Assembly: GCA_001603035.1 (NCBI GenBank)
Contig: LVAS01000063.1
Location: forward strand, 62,001 to 126,000
Reading direction: 5' to 3'
Origin: Clostridiales bacterium Firm_13
Lineage (GTDB): Bacteria > Bacillota > Clostridia > Saccharofermentanales > Saccharofermentanaceae
DNA: 64,000 nt
Part shown: positions 1 to 7,054 of the stretch, one piece after another
Layout of the letters: every line of letters starts with the position of its first letter
Position numbering within the stretch: the first letter of the stretch is position 1
Made by a program: the position numbers and the translations under genes
The notes under the pieces: generated by a model
Seen by the model: only the letters and a program-made list of their open reading frames with translations
What the model was told of the DNA's origin: nothing
The model's database searches: none

Positions 1-1
1 T

Positions 2-364
2 TCTGTCCTTTCACAATACCGATCCTCCATATTCGGAATTCTTCATTGTACCGGGGGCGGTCAAGTGAAGTGCCGTGATTTCGGCCGCGGCCTTATTTAT
101 CGGAAGGATCATCTCTTTCCGTTTCCTCCGATTTTTCAGGCGATCTATGAATCTGGCGAGATTCCGCTTCGCGAAATGTATCAGGTATTTAACTGCGGAC
201 ATCGGATGGAGTTCTACTGCGATGAGAGTATTGCCGATTCCATCATTAAAATCGCCGAATCTTACGGTGTAGACGCGCAGATTGTCGGGCGAGTTATGGC
301 CAATTCGGACCCGAATTCCAATCGCGTCGAGATTCTCTCCGGGGAACAGGAATTCGTATATTGA
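2..364 (+). CDS. purM: Phosphoribosylformylglycinamidine cyclo-ligase (AIR synthase), 3' part only
   Basis: This is the C-terminal part of PurM, which makes aminoimidazole ribotide from FGAM with ATP in purine synthesis. The gene runs in from the left edge, so its start is not visible; the open frame extends back to base 2. Visible signatures are HCTGGGQVK, then LFPFPPIFQ, then EMYQVFNCGHRMEFY, followed by a DAQIVGRV segment near the end. The combination of a Gln after the TGGG loop with GHRMEFY resembles the PurM subtype of Bacteroidetes and relatives, not the GIGMV subtype usual in Firmicutes; that comparison is from memory of the families. Its TGA stop lies inside the -35 box of the following tRNA promoter. 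Confidence 0.85.
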   Translation, partial: SVLSQYRSSIFGILHCTGGGQVKCRDFGRGLIYRKDHLFPFPPIFQAIYESGEIPLREMYQVFNCGHRMEFYCDESIADSIIKIAESYGVDAQIVGRVMANSDPNSNRVEILSGEQEFVY

Positions 365-389
365 CAATACGGAACCCCATCGATATAAT
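361..389 (+). promoter_or_regulatory. Consensus sigma-A type promoter for tRNA-Lys
   Basis: TTGACA at 361-366 and TATAAT at 384-389 are separated by exactly 17 bases, a full match to the housekeeping promoter consensus. The -35 hexamer contains the TGA stop codon of purM. The predicted transcription start is about 50 bases before the tRNA. Confidence 0.85.
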
Positions 390-447
390 GGTCAATGTTC
401 GCTGAAAGACTCGCCTGAATTCAGGCTTTCGAATACAGCGACGAGAC

Positions 448-523
448 GCGCCTTTAGCTCAGATGGTAGAGCAACTGACTCTTAATCAGTGGGCCCCGGG
501 TTCGAGTCCCTGAAGGCGCACCA
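448..523 (+). tRNA. tRNA-Lys (anticodon CTT)
   Basis: A cloverleaf can be drawn: acceptor GCGCCTT (448-454) pairs with AAGGCGC (513-519), and the anticodon stem ACTGA/TCAGT encloses the loop CTCTTAA with anticodon CTT. The T-arm carries GGTTCGAGTCC. CCA is encoded (521-523). A second lysine tRNA with anticodon TTT lies at 57483-57558. Confidence 0.96.
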
Positions 524-528
524 TCGAT

Positions 529-572
529 AAAATCCGGATCATCTTCGCCAGAAGAAGGTCCGGATTTTTTAT
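529..572 (+). terminator. Intrinsic terminator after tRNA-Lys
   Basis: Inverted repeat with arms AAATCCGGA and TCCGGATTT around an inner GAAGATGA/CTTC-like stem, ending in a run of six T and ATTG. It closes the single-tRNA transcription unit. Confidence 0.75.
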
Positions 573-673
573 TGCGTTCTCACACCGAAACGGAGAAGAG
601 TATATGGATTCTCGAAGGAACGTGCGGTAAAATAACATTACGCCTGAAAGAATCTTGAATCGAGGTGAACCGT

Positions 674-811
674 ATGGCCAATCGAAACATTAATAACAAG
701 GAACCGAAGAAGAAGAAGCAAAATGCCGCCACATCGTCTCCCGCCAAAGCATCCGTCGTTTTCACTCCGCAGCCCGAAGTGATTAAGAAGCACAGGAAAG
801 GTGACGACTGA
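674..811 (+). CDS. Small lysine-rich basic protein, 45 residues
   Basis: A short frame starts at ATG 674 behind GAGGTG (663-668) and encodes 45 residues. The N-terminal part has NNKEPKKKKQ, the middle is Ser/Ala/Pro-rich and the tail is VIKKHRKGDD. No signal peptide or membrane segment is visible. It is followed within 30 bases by a good terminator, so it forms its own unit between the tRNA and the sulfhydrylase gene. Similar tiny basic proteins occur in clostridial genomes, but I cannot assign a function. Ribosome binding site, terminator and balanced codon use support it as real. Confidence 0.55.
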   Translation: MANRNINNKEPKKKKQNAATSSPAKASVVFTPQPEVIKKHRKGDD

Positions 812-840
812 TTTTTCGGAAGGACCCGGTTTCATGTCCG

Positions 841-866
841 CGCGGCATAACAGCCGCGTTTTTTTT
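841..866 (+). terminator. Intrinsic terminator
   Basis: CGCGGC (841-846) pairs with GCCGCG (853-858) around the loop ATAACA and is followed by eight T residues. It ends the small basic protein unit before the sulfhydrylase gene. Confidence 0.85.
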
Positions 867-910
867 AAAAACGATATTGCCATTTTATCGCTAAAAATAC
901 AGGAGGACTT

Positions 911-2191
911 ATGAGTTCATACAGCATCGAAACCAAATGTGTTCAGTCCGGTTATACGCCGAAGAACGGAGAGCCGCGGGTTCTTCCAATTGTCCAGAGT
1001 ACGACGTTTAAGTACGCTTCGACGGAGCAGATGGGCCGACTTTTCGATTTGGCCGAGTCCGGTTACTTTTATACTCGTTTGGCAAATCCGACAAACGACA
1101 GTGTAGCGGCCAAGATCTGTGACCTTGAGGGCGGCGTCGCCGCGATGCTCACCTCGTCCGGCCAATCGGCGTCGTTCTACGCAATCTTTAACCTATGTTC
1201 ATCCGGAGATCATGTCGTTTCTTCCTCTTCCGTTTACGGAGGCACCTATAATCTCTTTGCGGTTACAATGAAGAGAATGGGGATCGATTTCACATTTGTC
1301 TCGCCGCATGCGTCGGCGGAAGAACTGAATGCCGCGTTTCGTCCCGAGACGAAGGCCGTTTTCGGCGAGACGATCGCCAATCCGGCGCTGTCTGTCCTCG
1401 ACATCGAGAAGTTTGCTCACGCCGCGCACGAGCACGGCGTTCCTCTGATTATTGACAATACGTTTGCGACGCCGATTAACTGTCGGCCGTTTGAATGGGG
1501 AGCCGATGTAGTGATCCACTCTACGACAAAATACATGGACGGTCATGCGACAAATGTCGGCGGGTGTATTGTCGACGGCGGTCGCTTTGATTGGGATTCG
1601 CATGCCGAGAAATTCCCCGGCCTTACATCTCCGGACGATTCCTATCACGGAGTCACTTACACCAAACAATTCGGATCCGCCGCCTTCATTATGAAGGCGA
1701 TGGCCCAATTGATGCGAGATCTCGGCTCGATTCAGGCACCGATGAACTCGTTTCTGCTGAACATGGGACTGGAGACTCTGCACCTTCGCGTTCCTCGCCA
1801 TTGCGAAAATGCGCTAAAGGTTGCCAAGTTTCTTGCTGATGATTCTCGGATCAGCTGGGTTCGATATCCGGGACTTACAGAAGATTCGGAATATGCGCTC
1901 GCGCAGAAGTATTTGCCGAACGGATCGTGCGGGGTGCTCTCTTTCGGCGTAAAGGGAGGAAGAGATGCCGCTGTCCGTTTCATGGACTCCTTGAAGCTTG
2001 CGGCGATTGTCACGCATGTAGCTGATTGCAGAACTTGTGTCCTTCATCCCGCCAGTCACACACATCGCCAGATGAATGATGAAGAACTCCAAAATGCCGG
2101 CGTGACTCCGGATCTGATTCGCTTTTCGGTCGGTATCGAAGGCAGTGCGGATATTATCGCGGATATTGATCAGGCACTCTCGGCCATCTAA
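911..2191 (+). CDS. metY: O-acetylhomoserine sulfhydrylase (PLP-dependent)
   Basis: Predicted cytoplasmic Cys/Met-metabolism PLP enzyme of 426 residues that makes homocysteine from O-acetylhomoserine and sulfide. The PLP lysine is K207 in STTKYMDGH, the form typical of MetY. Other family marks are YTRLANPTND near the N-terminus, LTSSGQSA, ETIANPALSVLDIE, VPLIIDNTFATP and a C-terminal SVGIE segment. The length is normal for the sulfhydrylase branch, whose members are longer than cystathionine gamma-synthases. The start follows AGGAGG at 901-906. It stands alone between two terminators. It could use O-acetylserine or O-phosphohomoserine; family membership is clear, the exact acyl substrate is inferred. 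Confidence 0.9.
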   Translation: MSSYSIETKCVQSGYTPKNGEPRVLPIVQSTTFKYASTEQMGRLFDLAESGYFYTRLANPTNDSVAAKICDLEGGVAAMLTSSGQSASFYAIFNLCSSGDHVVSSSSVYGGTYNLFAVTMKRMGIDFTFVSPHASAEELNAAFRPETKAVFGETIANPALSVLDIEKFAHAAHEHGVPLIIDNTFATPINCRPFEWGADVVIHSTTKYMDGHATNVGGCIVDGGRFDWDSHAEKFPGLTSPDDSYHGVTYTKQFGSAAFIMKAMAQLMRDLGSIQAPMNSFLLNMGLETLHLRVPRHCENALKVAKFLADDSRISWVRYPGLTEDSEYALAQKYLPNGSCGVLSFGVKGGRDAAVRFMDSLKLAAIVTHVADCRTCVLHPASHTHRQMNDEELQNAGVTPDLIRFSVGIEGSADIIADIDQALSAI

Positions 2192-2194
2192 AGC

Positions 2195-2229
2195 AAAAAC
2201 CCCGGAGCCCTTAAGAGTCCGGGGTTTTT
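2195..2229. terminator. Bidirectional terminator between metY and trxA
   Basis: AAAAACCCCGGA and TCCGGGGTTTTT form an almost perfect inverted repeat around GCCCTTAAGAG. The T-run on each strand lets it serve both metY (plus) and the converging thioredoxin operon (minus). Confidence 0.85.
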
Positions 2230-2245
2230 CGTATCCGTCGAAAAG

Positions 2246-2569
2246 TTACGCGAGATTCTCATCAAGAAGCTTCTGGTATACGGGCTTCGGTGACATCCCG
2301 ACCTTCTTGTCGATCAGTTTCCCGTCCTTGAAAAGAATGACAGTCGGGATGCTCATGACGCCGTATTGTGCGGCGATATCCTGCGCCTGATCGATGTTCA
2401 ATTTACCGACGGTTACCTTGCCGGCATATTCGTCCGCAATCGATGCGATTGTGGGAGCGAGCATACGGCAGGGCATGCACCAGTCCGCATAGAAGTCGAC
2501 CAAAGAAACCCCGGAGCGGATGCTTTCCGCGAAGTTCTGGCTGGTTAAGATTTTTTCGTTTGCGCTCAT
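2246..2569 (-). CDS. trxA: Thioredoxin with WCMPC active site
   Basis: A 107-residue single-domain cytoplasmic thioredoxin, a protein disulfide reductant. The active site is DFYADWCMPC (Cys31 and Cys34), followed by the cis-proline segment MSIPT and the GVMSIPTVILFKDG strand. Met replaces the usual Gly inside the CGPC motif, which is expected to shift redox potential. The start at 2569 was chosen because AAGGAG precedes it; a longer in-frame version to 2647 would add 26 unrelated residues. It is last in a four-gene minus-strand set behind a CoA-disulfide reductase, CcdA-like and TlpA-like genes. No thioredoxin reductase gene is in the window; the neighbouring flavoprotein might supply electrons, but that is inference. 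Confidence 0.92.
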   Translation of the reverse strand: MSANEKILTSQNFAESIRSGVSLVDFYADWCMPCRMLAPTIASIADEYAGKVTVGKLNIDQAQDIAAQYGVMSIPTVILFKDGKLIDKKVGMSPKPVYQKLLDENLA

Positions 2570-2616
2570 AGTTGTAATCTCCTTTTTATTTTTAGTATAC
2601 CAATCATTCCGACTTT

Positions 2617-4335
2617 TTATCGGATCGATTCCTTTTCCATTCCGCAAGGTGCGGTTGCTACCTTTCCTTTTTCACGGTGTTCTCGATCATCCGACCTCGC
2701 TTTGAAGTGGCGATACCCGCCTTGCAAATTGAACGTACGGAATCCGTTGTTTTTCAGAATTCTTTCGGCAAGATAACCGCGAAGACCGACCTGGCAGGTA
2801 ATGTAGATATCTTTGTCTTTTGGAAGTTCATCAAGGTGTTCTCGAAGGGTGTCGAGCGGGATATTGACGGCTCCCGGTATCGTTCCCCGAGCAAATTCGC
2901 CCGGAGTCCTTGTATCCAGCAGAAACGAATTCTTATCGAGCGAATCAAGATCGCTCAAATAGAATGGATTTGTCTTTCCGCTCAGAATATTCTCCGCGAC
3001 ATAAGAGACCATGTTGACGGGGTCTTTTGCGGAGGAGAAAGGCGGCGCGTAAGAGAGTTCAATCTCTTCCAAATCATAGACAGTCATCCCTGCCCGAATT
3101 GCTGTCGCCAAAACATCAATACGCTTGTCGACAAGAGAGAAACCGGTTATTTGTGCGCCGAGGACCTTGCCGTCGCCCGGAGAAAACAGCAATTTAACGA
3201 ACATCGGTTCCGCTCCCGGGTAGTATCCGGCATGGGAATTGGGGTAAGCATATGCGCGAAGGTATTCTTTACCGATTCTCGTCAACGATTTCTCGGATTC
3301 ACCGGTGACGGCAACCGACATATCAAAAACTTTCGCGATGGCAGTGCCTTGACTTCCGTCATATTTTCGATTGATTCCGGAGATGACATCGGCTACGATT
3401 CTTGCCTGCTTATTCGCCGGAGAGGCAAGGGGAATAATCGCATCTTCGCGCCCTGTGAATGTTTTCACGGAGATTGCATCTCCTAAAGCGTACACATCCG
3501 CAAGATTGGTGCGTAAGCTCTCATCGACGATGATTTGGCCGCGCGGCCCCAGTGCAAGGCCGGAATCGCGAAGAAAGGCAGTCTCCGGAACAACCCCGAT
3601 CGAAAGAATTACGAGATCTGCCGGAATTTCGCCGCCCGATTTGAGGATAACGGCATTCCTCTTGATCTCCGCTGCGGACTCCTGAATGTAAAGAGCGACG
3701 CCCTGACTGCGAACATAATTATGCAAATCATAACTCATATCCGTATCAATAGCGCCGATCAGATGATCGGCCGCTTCAATCACGGAGACGGAAACACCTT
3801 GATGCACGAGATTTTCCGCCATCTCAACGCCGATAAATCCGCCTCCGATGATAGCGGCGGTCTTGGGTTTTTCGACGTCCAGAAATTCGCGGATCCGGAG
3901 CGTATCCGGTACGGTTCGCAGCGTGAAAACATGCGGCAAATCCGAGCCGGGAAACTGCGGCCGAATCGGGGACGCTCCCGGAGAGAGAATGAGAGAATCA
4001 TAGGATTCGTCGTATTCCTTTCCGGTTTTCTGATCAAGAATCCGGCAATATTTCTCCTTTGGATTGACAGAGAGTACTGTCGACTCGGTTCTTACATCCA
4101 CGTCAAATCTTTGCGAGAAGCCTTCTTTACTCTGAACAAGCAGATCGTCGGGATCGGTAATGACATTTCCGATATAGTAGGGCAACCCGCAATTGGCATA
4201 AGAAATGTAAGGGCCTTTCTCAAGCATAATAATCTCGGCAGATTCGTCATTTCTTCGGAGTCTGGCCGCCGCGCCCGCGCCGCCGGCAACTCCGCCGACG
4301 ATCAGAATTTTTCGAGTCCTTTTTCTATCGTTCAT
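2617..4335 (-). CDS. CoA-disulfide/persulfide reductase with C-terminal rhodanese domain
   Basis: A 572-residue FAD- and NAD(P)H-dependent pyridine nucleotide-disulfide oxidoreductase. The N-terminal FAD fold is IVGGVAGGAGAAARLRR; the single redox cysteine is Cys49 in SYANCGLPYYIG, the signature of CoA-disulfide reductases and related NADH oxidases. A second Rossmann motif is IIGGGFIGVEMAE. Residues from about 455 form a rhodanese domain with active loop CQVGLRG (Cys514). This fusion is known from CoADR-RHD and NAD(P)H-dependent polysulfide/persulfide reductases, so sulfane sulfur metabolism is likely. The start has AGGAGGTG directly upstream. It sits between the CcdA-like gene and thioredoxin in the redox island. 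Confidence 0.88.
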   Translation of the reverse strand: MNDRKRTRKILIVGGVAGGAGAAARLRRNDESAEIIMLEKGPYISYANCGLPYYIGNVITDPDDLLVQSKEGFSQRFDVDVRTESTVLSVNPKEKYCRILDQKTGKEYDESYDSLILSPGASPIRPQFPGSDLPHVFTLRTVPDTLRIREFLDVEKPKTAAIIGGGFIGVEMAENLVHQGVSVSVIEAADHLIGAIDTDMSYDLHNYVRSQGVALYIQESAAEIKRNAVILKSGGEIPADLVILSIGVVPETAFLRDSGLALGPRGQIIVDESLRTNLADVYALGDAISVKTFTGREDAIIPLASPANKQARIVADVISGINRKYDGSQGTAIAKVFDMSVAVTGESEKSLTRIGKEYLRAYAYPNSHAGYYPGAEPMFVKLLFSPGDGKVLGAQITGFSLVDKRIDVLATAIRAGMTVYDLEEIELSYAPPFSSAKDPVNMVSYVAENILSGKTNPFYLSDLDSLDKNSFLLDTRTPGEFARGTIPGAVNIPLDTLREHLDELPKDKDIYITCQVGLRGYLAERILKNNGFRTFNLQGGYRHFKARSDDREHREKGKVATAPCGMEKESIR

Positions 4336-4362
4336 AGAAACACCTCCTTGGCATACAGCCGA

Positions 4363-5070
4363 TTATGAGAATAGATTAGCGTAATATCCGAACCACCCCA
4401 ACAGCATAAGGAAACCCATGACAATTAGGAGGACACCGCTCAGGATACGAATCGCGCGCAAGTGCTTTTTGAACCAAGTAAACAAACCGGTTAACTCTTC
4501 GAAAAGAAGACTGGTAAGTAGGAACGGGATCGCGATTCCGAGCGAAAATACCAAAAGAAGAAGAACGCCTTCCCAAAGGGTATTCGCCTGACCGGAGAGG
4601 AGAAGTGCCGAGCCTAGAAAGGGGCCGAGGCAGGGCGTCCATCCGAGCGAGAAGGCAATGCCCAACAAAAGGGAGCGAATCTCCCGACTCCCCTTTGTAA
4701 GAACAGGAATACGGTGCTCTTGATTCAGCCAAGGGATTTGAATTATCCCTGTCAGATGGATGCCAAAGAGTAGAATGATCGCTCCGGATACCTTTTCGAG
4801 AATGACTCGATGCCCGGAGAGCAACTGACCGATCGAGGTAGATGTCATACCGAGAAGGATAAAGACGAGGGTAAACCCGATTACGAAAAACAACGCGTTC
4901 AAAAAAAGTCTGCGGCGCCCCCCCTTTTTGGACTCCGATTTGGTCGCCATAACTTCGCTTCCGGTTCCGGATAGGTAAAGAAGATAGACCGGAAGCATCG
5001 GAAGAATACAAGGCGATATGAAAGCGAGAAGTCCTTCGATAAAAACAAGGAGGGTTTTCGTCAGCGTCAT
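4363..5070 (-). CDS. ccdA: CcdA/DsbD-type transmembrane thiol transporter
   Basis: A 235-residue polytopic membrane protein of the CcdA family, which carries reducing equivalents from cytoplasmic thioredoxin across the membrane to extracytoplasmic thiol proteins. Two conserved cysteine-proline motifs are visible, FISPCILP in the first helix and GWTPCLGP in the fourth, matching the CcdA/DsbD-beta pattern. About six hydrophobic helices can be drawn, with a charged KSESKKGGRRR loop after the first pair. Its ATG overlaps the stop of the upstream TlpA-like gene by four bases (ATGA), implying translational coupling. The pair looks like a transporter with its exported client. Confidence 0.9.
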   Translation of the reverse strand: MTLTKTLLVFIEGLLAFISPCILPMLPVYLLYLSGTGSEVMATKSESKKGGRRRLFLNALFFVIGFTLVFILLGMTSTSIGQLLSGHRVILEKVSGAIILLFGIHLTGIIQIPWLNQEHRIPVLTKGSREIRSLLLGIAFSLGWTPCLGPFLGSALLLSGQANTLWEGVLLLLVFSLGIAIPFLLTSLLFEELTGLFTWFKKHLRAIRILSGVLLIVMGFLMLLGWFGYYANLFS

Positions 5071-5669
5071 TTTCTCGCCTCCGATACCGCGCTTTCCAGA
5101 TCCGATTCACTGGTAACTCCCAGATTGTAGTAGCGTATTACTCCTTTTTCGTCGATCACAAATGTGCTCGGAATGGAGTAGACCCGATAATTTGTCGCGA
5201 CTTCTCCCGAATCAAAGAGCACGGGGAAAGTATATCCCTGTGTCGTAACAAAATCGTGTACGGAATCTTTTGTGTCCCGCACCCCGTCAGTCAAATTGAC
5301 CATAAGGACAACGATATCATCGGAGTCTTTAATCGAATTATAGTAAGAATCGAATTCCGGCAATTCAAATTGGCACGGACCGCACCATGAAGCCCAGAAG
5401 TTGAGAACGACTGTCTTTCCTTTCAACTCTGACAATTGATAGGTATTTCCGTCATAGTCGGATAAGGAGAAGTCATTGGCCAGATCTCCCAATTCGCTTC
5501 CGTACTTTAAAGTGACGGTGGATTCGGCAGCGGTGTCTTTGGCAGTTGTACTGTCAGCTGAAGAAATCACTTCGTCATTTTTCGCTTGAAAATACTTGTA
5601 AGCAAACGTCCCTCCGACAAAAAGAAGCAAGATGAGAGCGATAAGGGCGATAATTCGAAATATTTTCAT
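5067..5669 (-). CDS. Membrane-anchored TlpA/ResA-like thioredoxin-fold protein
   Basis: A 200-residue extracytoplasmic thiol-disulfide oxidoreductase of the AhpC-TSA/TlpA type. It has an N-terminal signal anchor (residues 4-20), a Ser/Thr/Ala linker, the entry motif DFSLSDYDGNTYQLSELKGK, the active site FWASWCGPC (Cys96 and Cys99) and a cis-proline YSIPST. The start at 5669 was chosen because a GGGGGTCTGAC ribosome binding site precedes it and the hydrophobic anchor follows at once; an upstream extension of 15 residues is unlikely. It is first in the minus-strand operon and probably receives electrons through the CcdA-like protein encoded next. Confidence 0.9.
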   Translation of the reverse strand: MKIFRIIALIALILLLFVGGTFAYKYFQAKNDEVISSADSTTAKDTAAESTVTLKYGSELGDLANDFSLSDYDGNTYQLSELKGKTVVLNFWASWCGPCQFELPEFDSYYNSIKDSDDIVVLMVNLTDGVRDTKDSVHDFVTTQGYTFPVLFDSGEVATNYRVYSIPSTFVIDEKGVIRYYNLGVTSESDLESAVSEARK

Positions 5670-5778
5670 GTCAGACCCCCTCAATACGTATTTCCAGAAT
5701 TCCTGACAAGTCATATAATTGAACGATCATAATATGATAATAATCGCATGTCTCTTGACGGAACAGAAATCCTATGAG

Positions 5779-5809
5779 ATGATTATATCATGATATTTGA
5801 ATGTGTCAA
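5779..5809 (-). promoter_or_regulatory. Consensus promoter with overlapping palindromic operator for the redox operon
   Basis: Read on the minus strand, TTGACA (5809-5804) and TATAAT (5787-5782) are 16 bases apart. The -10 box lies within ATGAT-TAT-ATCAT (5779-5791), an inverted repeat with perfect 5-base arms. This is a natural repressor site for the ArsR-type protein encoded divergently at 5843. The leader before the TlpA-like gene would be about 100 bases. Confidence 0.75.
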
Positions 5810-5842
5810 CGGTTATGGCCGTTATAATTGGGAGGACACCAA

Positions 5843-6121
5843 ATGAACATGGAAGAATTGACACGCCGGACAGAGATTCTCAAGGTTATGTCTCACCCGC
5901 AAAGACTCTGTATTCTTCGCGGTCTTAACACATACCATTGCAACGTCAGTAAAATTCAAGAGACACTCGGCTTATCGCAGAGTGGTTTGTCACAACACAT
6001 CGGCAAAATGAAGGCAGTCGGAATCATAAAAGGAGTGCGTAACGGCAAAGAGATCTGCTATCAGGTCGTCGATCCTCTTGCGCTTGAGATTGTTGACCTA
6101 CTCTTTCAAGGTGTAGAGTAA
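5843..6121 (+). CDS. ArsR-family transcriptional regulator
   Basis: A 92-residue winged-helix regulator. It begins with EILKVMSHPQRLCILRGL, the typical ArsR first helix, then the HTH segment VSKIQETLGLSQSGLSQHIGKMKAVGI and a wing VRNGKEICYQVVD. The metal motif ELCVCDL of arsenic and cadmium sensors is absent. Cysteines at 23, 33 and 72 could sense thiols or persulfides, but they do not fall at the positions I recall for BigR/SqrR. The ATG at 5843 is preceded by GGGAGGAC; a TTG five codons earlier is less likely. It faces the thiol/sulfur redox operon across a 173-base intergenic region, so control of that operon is the natural inference. Confidence 0.88.
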   Translation: MNMEELTRRTEILKVMSHPQRLCILRGLNTYHCNVSKIQETLGLSQSGLSQHIGKMKAVGIIKGVRNGKEICYQVVDPLALEIVDLLFQGVE

Positions 6122-6162
6122 TATGAATTTATTGACAATTTGCCTATAGACAAAAAGTACAG

Positions 6163-6191
6163 TTGAAAGAATAATGAAACTCTGGTAAATT
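6163..6191 (+). promoter_or_regulatory. Probable promoter upstream of the surface lipoprotein
   Basis: TTGAAA at 6163-6168 and TAAATT at 6186-6191 with 17-base spacing and a TGG just before the -10 box (extended -10). Transcription would start near 6198 and run through the hairpin at 6211-6236 before the lipoprotein gene. Confidence 0.5.
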
Positions 6192-6210
6192 TATCCTATT
6201 GAATTATGTT

Positions 6211-6236
6211 AAGGCATCCGGTCAATCGGGTGCCTT
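6211..6236 (+). terminator. Hairpin: weak terminator of the regulator gene or leader element
   Basis: AAGGCATCCG and CGGGTGCCTT can pair around GTCAAT, followed by TGATTTTG, a poor T-tract. It may end the ArsR transcript, or, if the promoter at 6163-6191 is used, lie in the lipoprotein leader. Confidence 0.45.
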
Positions 6237-6307
6237 TGATTTTGCGGGTTCATTTATATCCGCCGTTTGAAAGTTGAGGTAGTTATAGCGAGCGATAAGG
6301 AGGGCTT

Positions 6308-6988
6308 ATGAAGAACGGAAGATGTGTGTCTGCTTGGATTATGATCGGAGTCCTGACACTGTTTGTGTCGGGGTGCGCTGGGGGAGAGAGGGCGCTCGAA
6401 GACGAAACGACAAGTGGAATCGATACGACACAAGCGAAGATCGTCACGACAAGCGCCCCGGCAACCCCATTTCCCACTTCATCTCCTTCGCCGCAATTCA
6501 CAACAGCGACAATGGAATTCTCCCCCTCACAAAGTATAGAGACATCCTCCGTTGCAACTCCTTCTCCGTCGATCTCCCCGGGAGAAGATAAAGCTCCCGA
6601 TCCGCCTTCTCCTGCTTCTTCAACAAAGGGCACGTCGGCAGAGACGAATGCCGCTCCGGATCCTGTGGCGGTCACAGAAACGGATCCTCCGTCCGTATCC
6701 ATAACCGATCCTCCGATTGAAACGTTGCCGCAATATACCGAGAATCCGGAGAATATTCGAGCGATCATCATCCAACTGCTGACAGAGAAGAATTTGTGGT
6801 ATCCTGACCGAGAAGAAATCGGCGGCGGGTGGGCAGGACTAAGTTTGGGCTATAAATCCAGCGATCAAAAATATGCCGCGGACTTTGTCGCGGGGAAATT
6901 CGGTTCGATGATGAAAGGGGCGGTAACGATCTCCTGTTGGATTGAAGACGGATTTATCTATATCTCAGCTACCTATTGCGATTTGTGA
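6308..6988 (+). CDS. Hypothetical Thr/Ser/Pro-rich lipoprotein
   Basis: A 226-residue predicted lipoprotein. The signal peptide ends in the lipobox FVSGC (Cys23). Residues 25-150 are a low-complexity stretch rich in Thr, Ser, Pro and Asp with repeats such as TDPPS, which looks like an extended wall-spanning linker. The last 70 residues are a compact domain beginning NIRAIIIQLL with a GGGWAGLSLGY segment and ending SATYCDL; I do not recognise it. The ATG follows AGGAGGG. It sits immediately before the large adhesin gene and is separated from it by a terminator, so it is a neighbour in the surface module, not necessarily an operon partner. Confidence 0.75.
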   Translation: MKNGRCVSAWIMIGVLTLFVSGCAGGERALEDETTSGIDTTQAKIVTTSAPATPFPTSSPSPQFTTATMEFSPSQSIETSSVATPSPSISPGEDKAPDPPSPASSTKGTSAETNAAPDPVAVTETDPPSVSITDPPIETLPQYTENPENIRAIIIQLLTEKNLWYPDREEIGGGWAGLSLGYKSSDQKYAADFVAGKFGSMMKGAVTISCWIEDGFIYISATYCDL

Positions 6989-7009
6989 GAATCAGAATAT
7001 AAATCGACG

Positions 7010-7037
7010 AAAGCGGGCGTATGTCCGCTTTTTTTAT
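7010..7037 (+). terminator. Intrinsic terminator
   Basis: AAAGCGG and CCGCTTT flank GCGTATGT and are followed by further T residues. It separates the lipoprotein gene from the adhesin gene. Confidence 0.8.
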
Positions 7038-7054
7038 GCCCTGAAAGGAGAATT

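Noticed and set aside
812-910. A SAM or T-box riboswitch in front of metY
   Set aside because: The interval of 99 bases holds only a simple terminator and a ribosome binding site; no conserved riboswitch core was seen.
1199-1801. A 200-codon antisense open frame within metY
   Set aside because: metY has complete PLP-enzyme motifs on the plus strand; the antisense frame has neither start context nor motif.
2570-2647. A longer thioredoxin starting at 2647
   Set aside because: It would overlap the reductase end and add 26 unrelated residues; AAGGAG directly precedes the shorter start.
2677-3486. A 269-codon plus-strand open frame opposite the CoA-disulfide reductase gene
   Set aside because: It is the shadow of a well-supported minus-strand gene and shows no start context or motif.
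4376-5110. A 244-codon open frame overlapping the CcdA-like gene in another phase
   Set aside because: The CcdA-like phase has transmembrane segments and both Cys-Pro motifs; the other phase is Arg/Ser-rich noise without a ribosome site.
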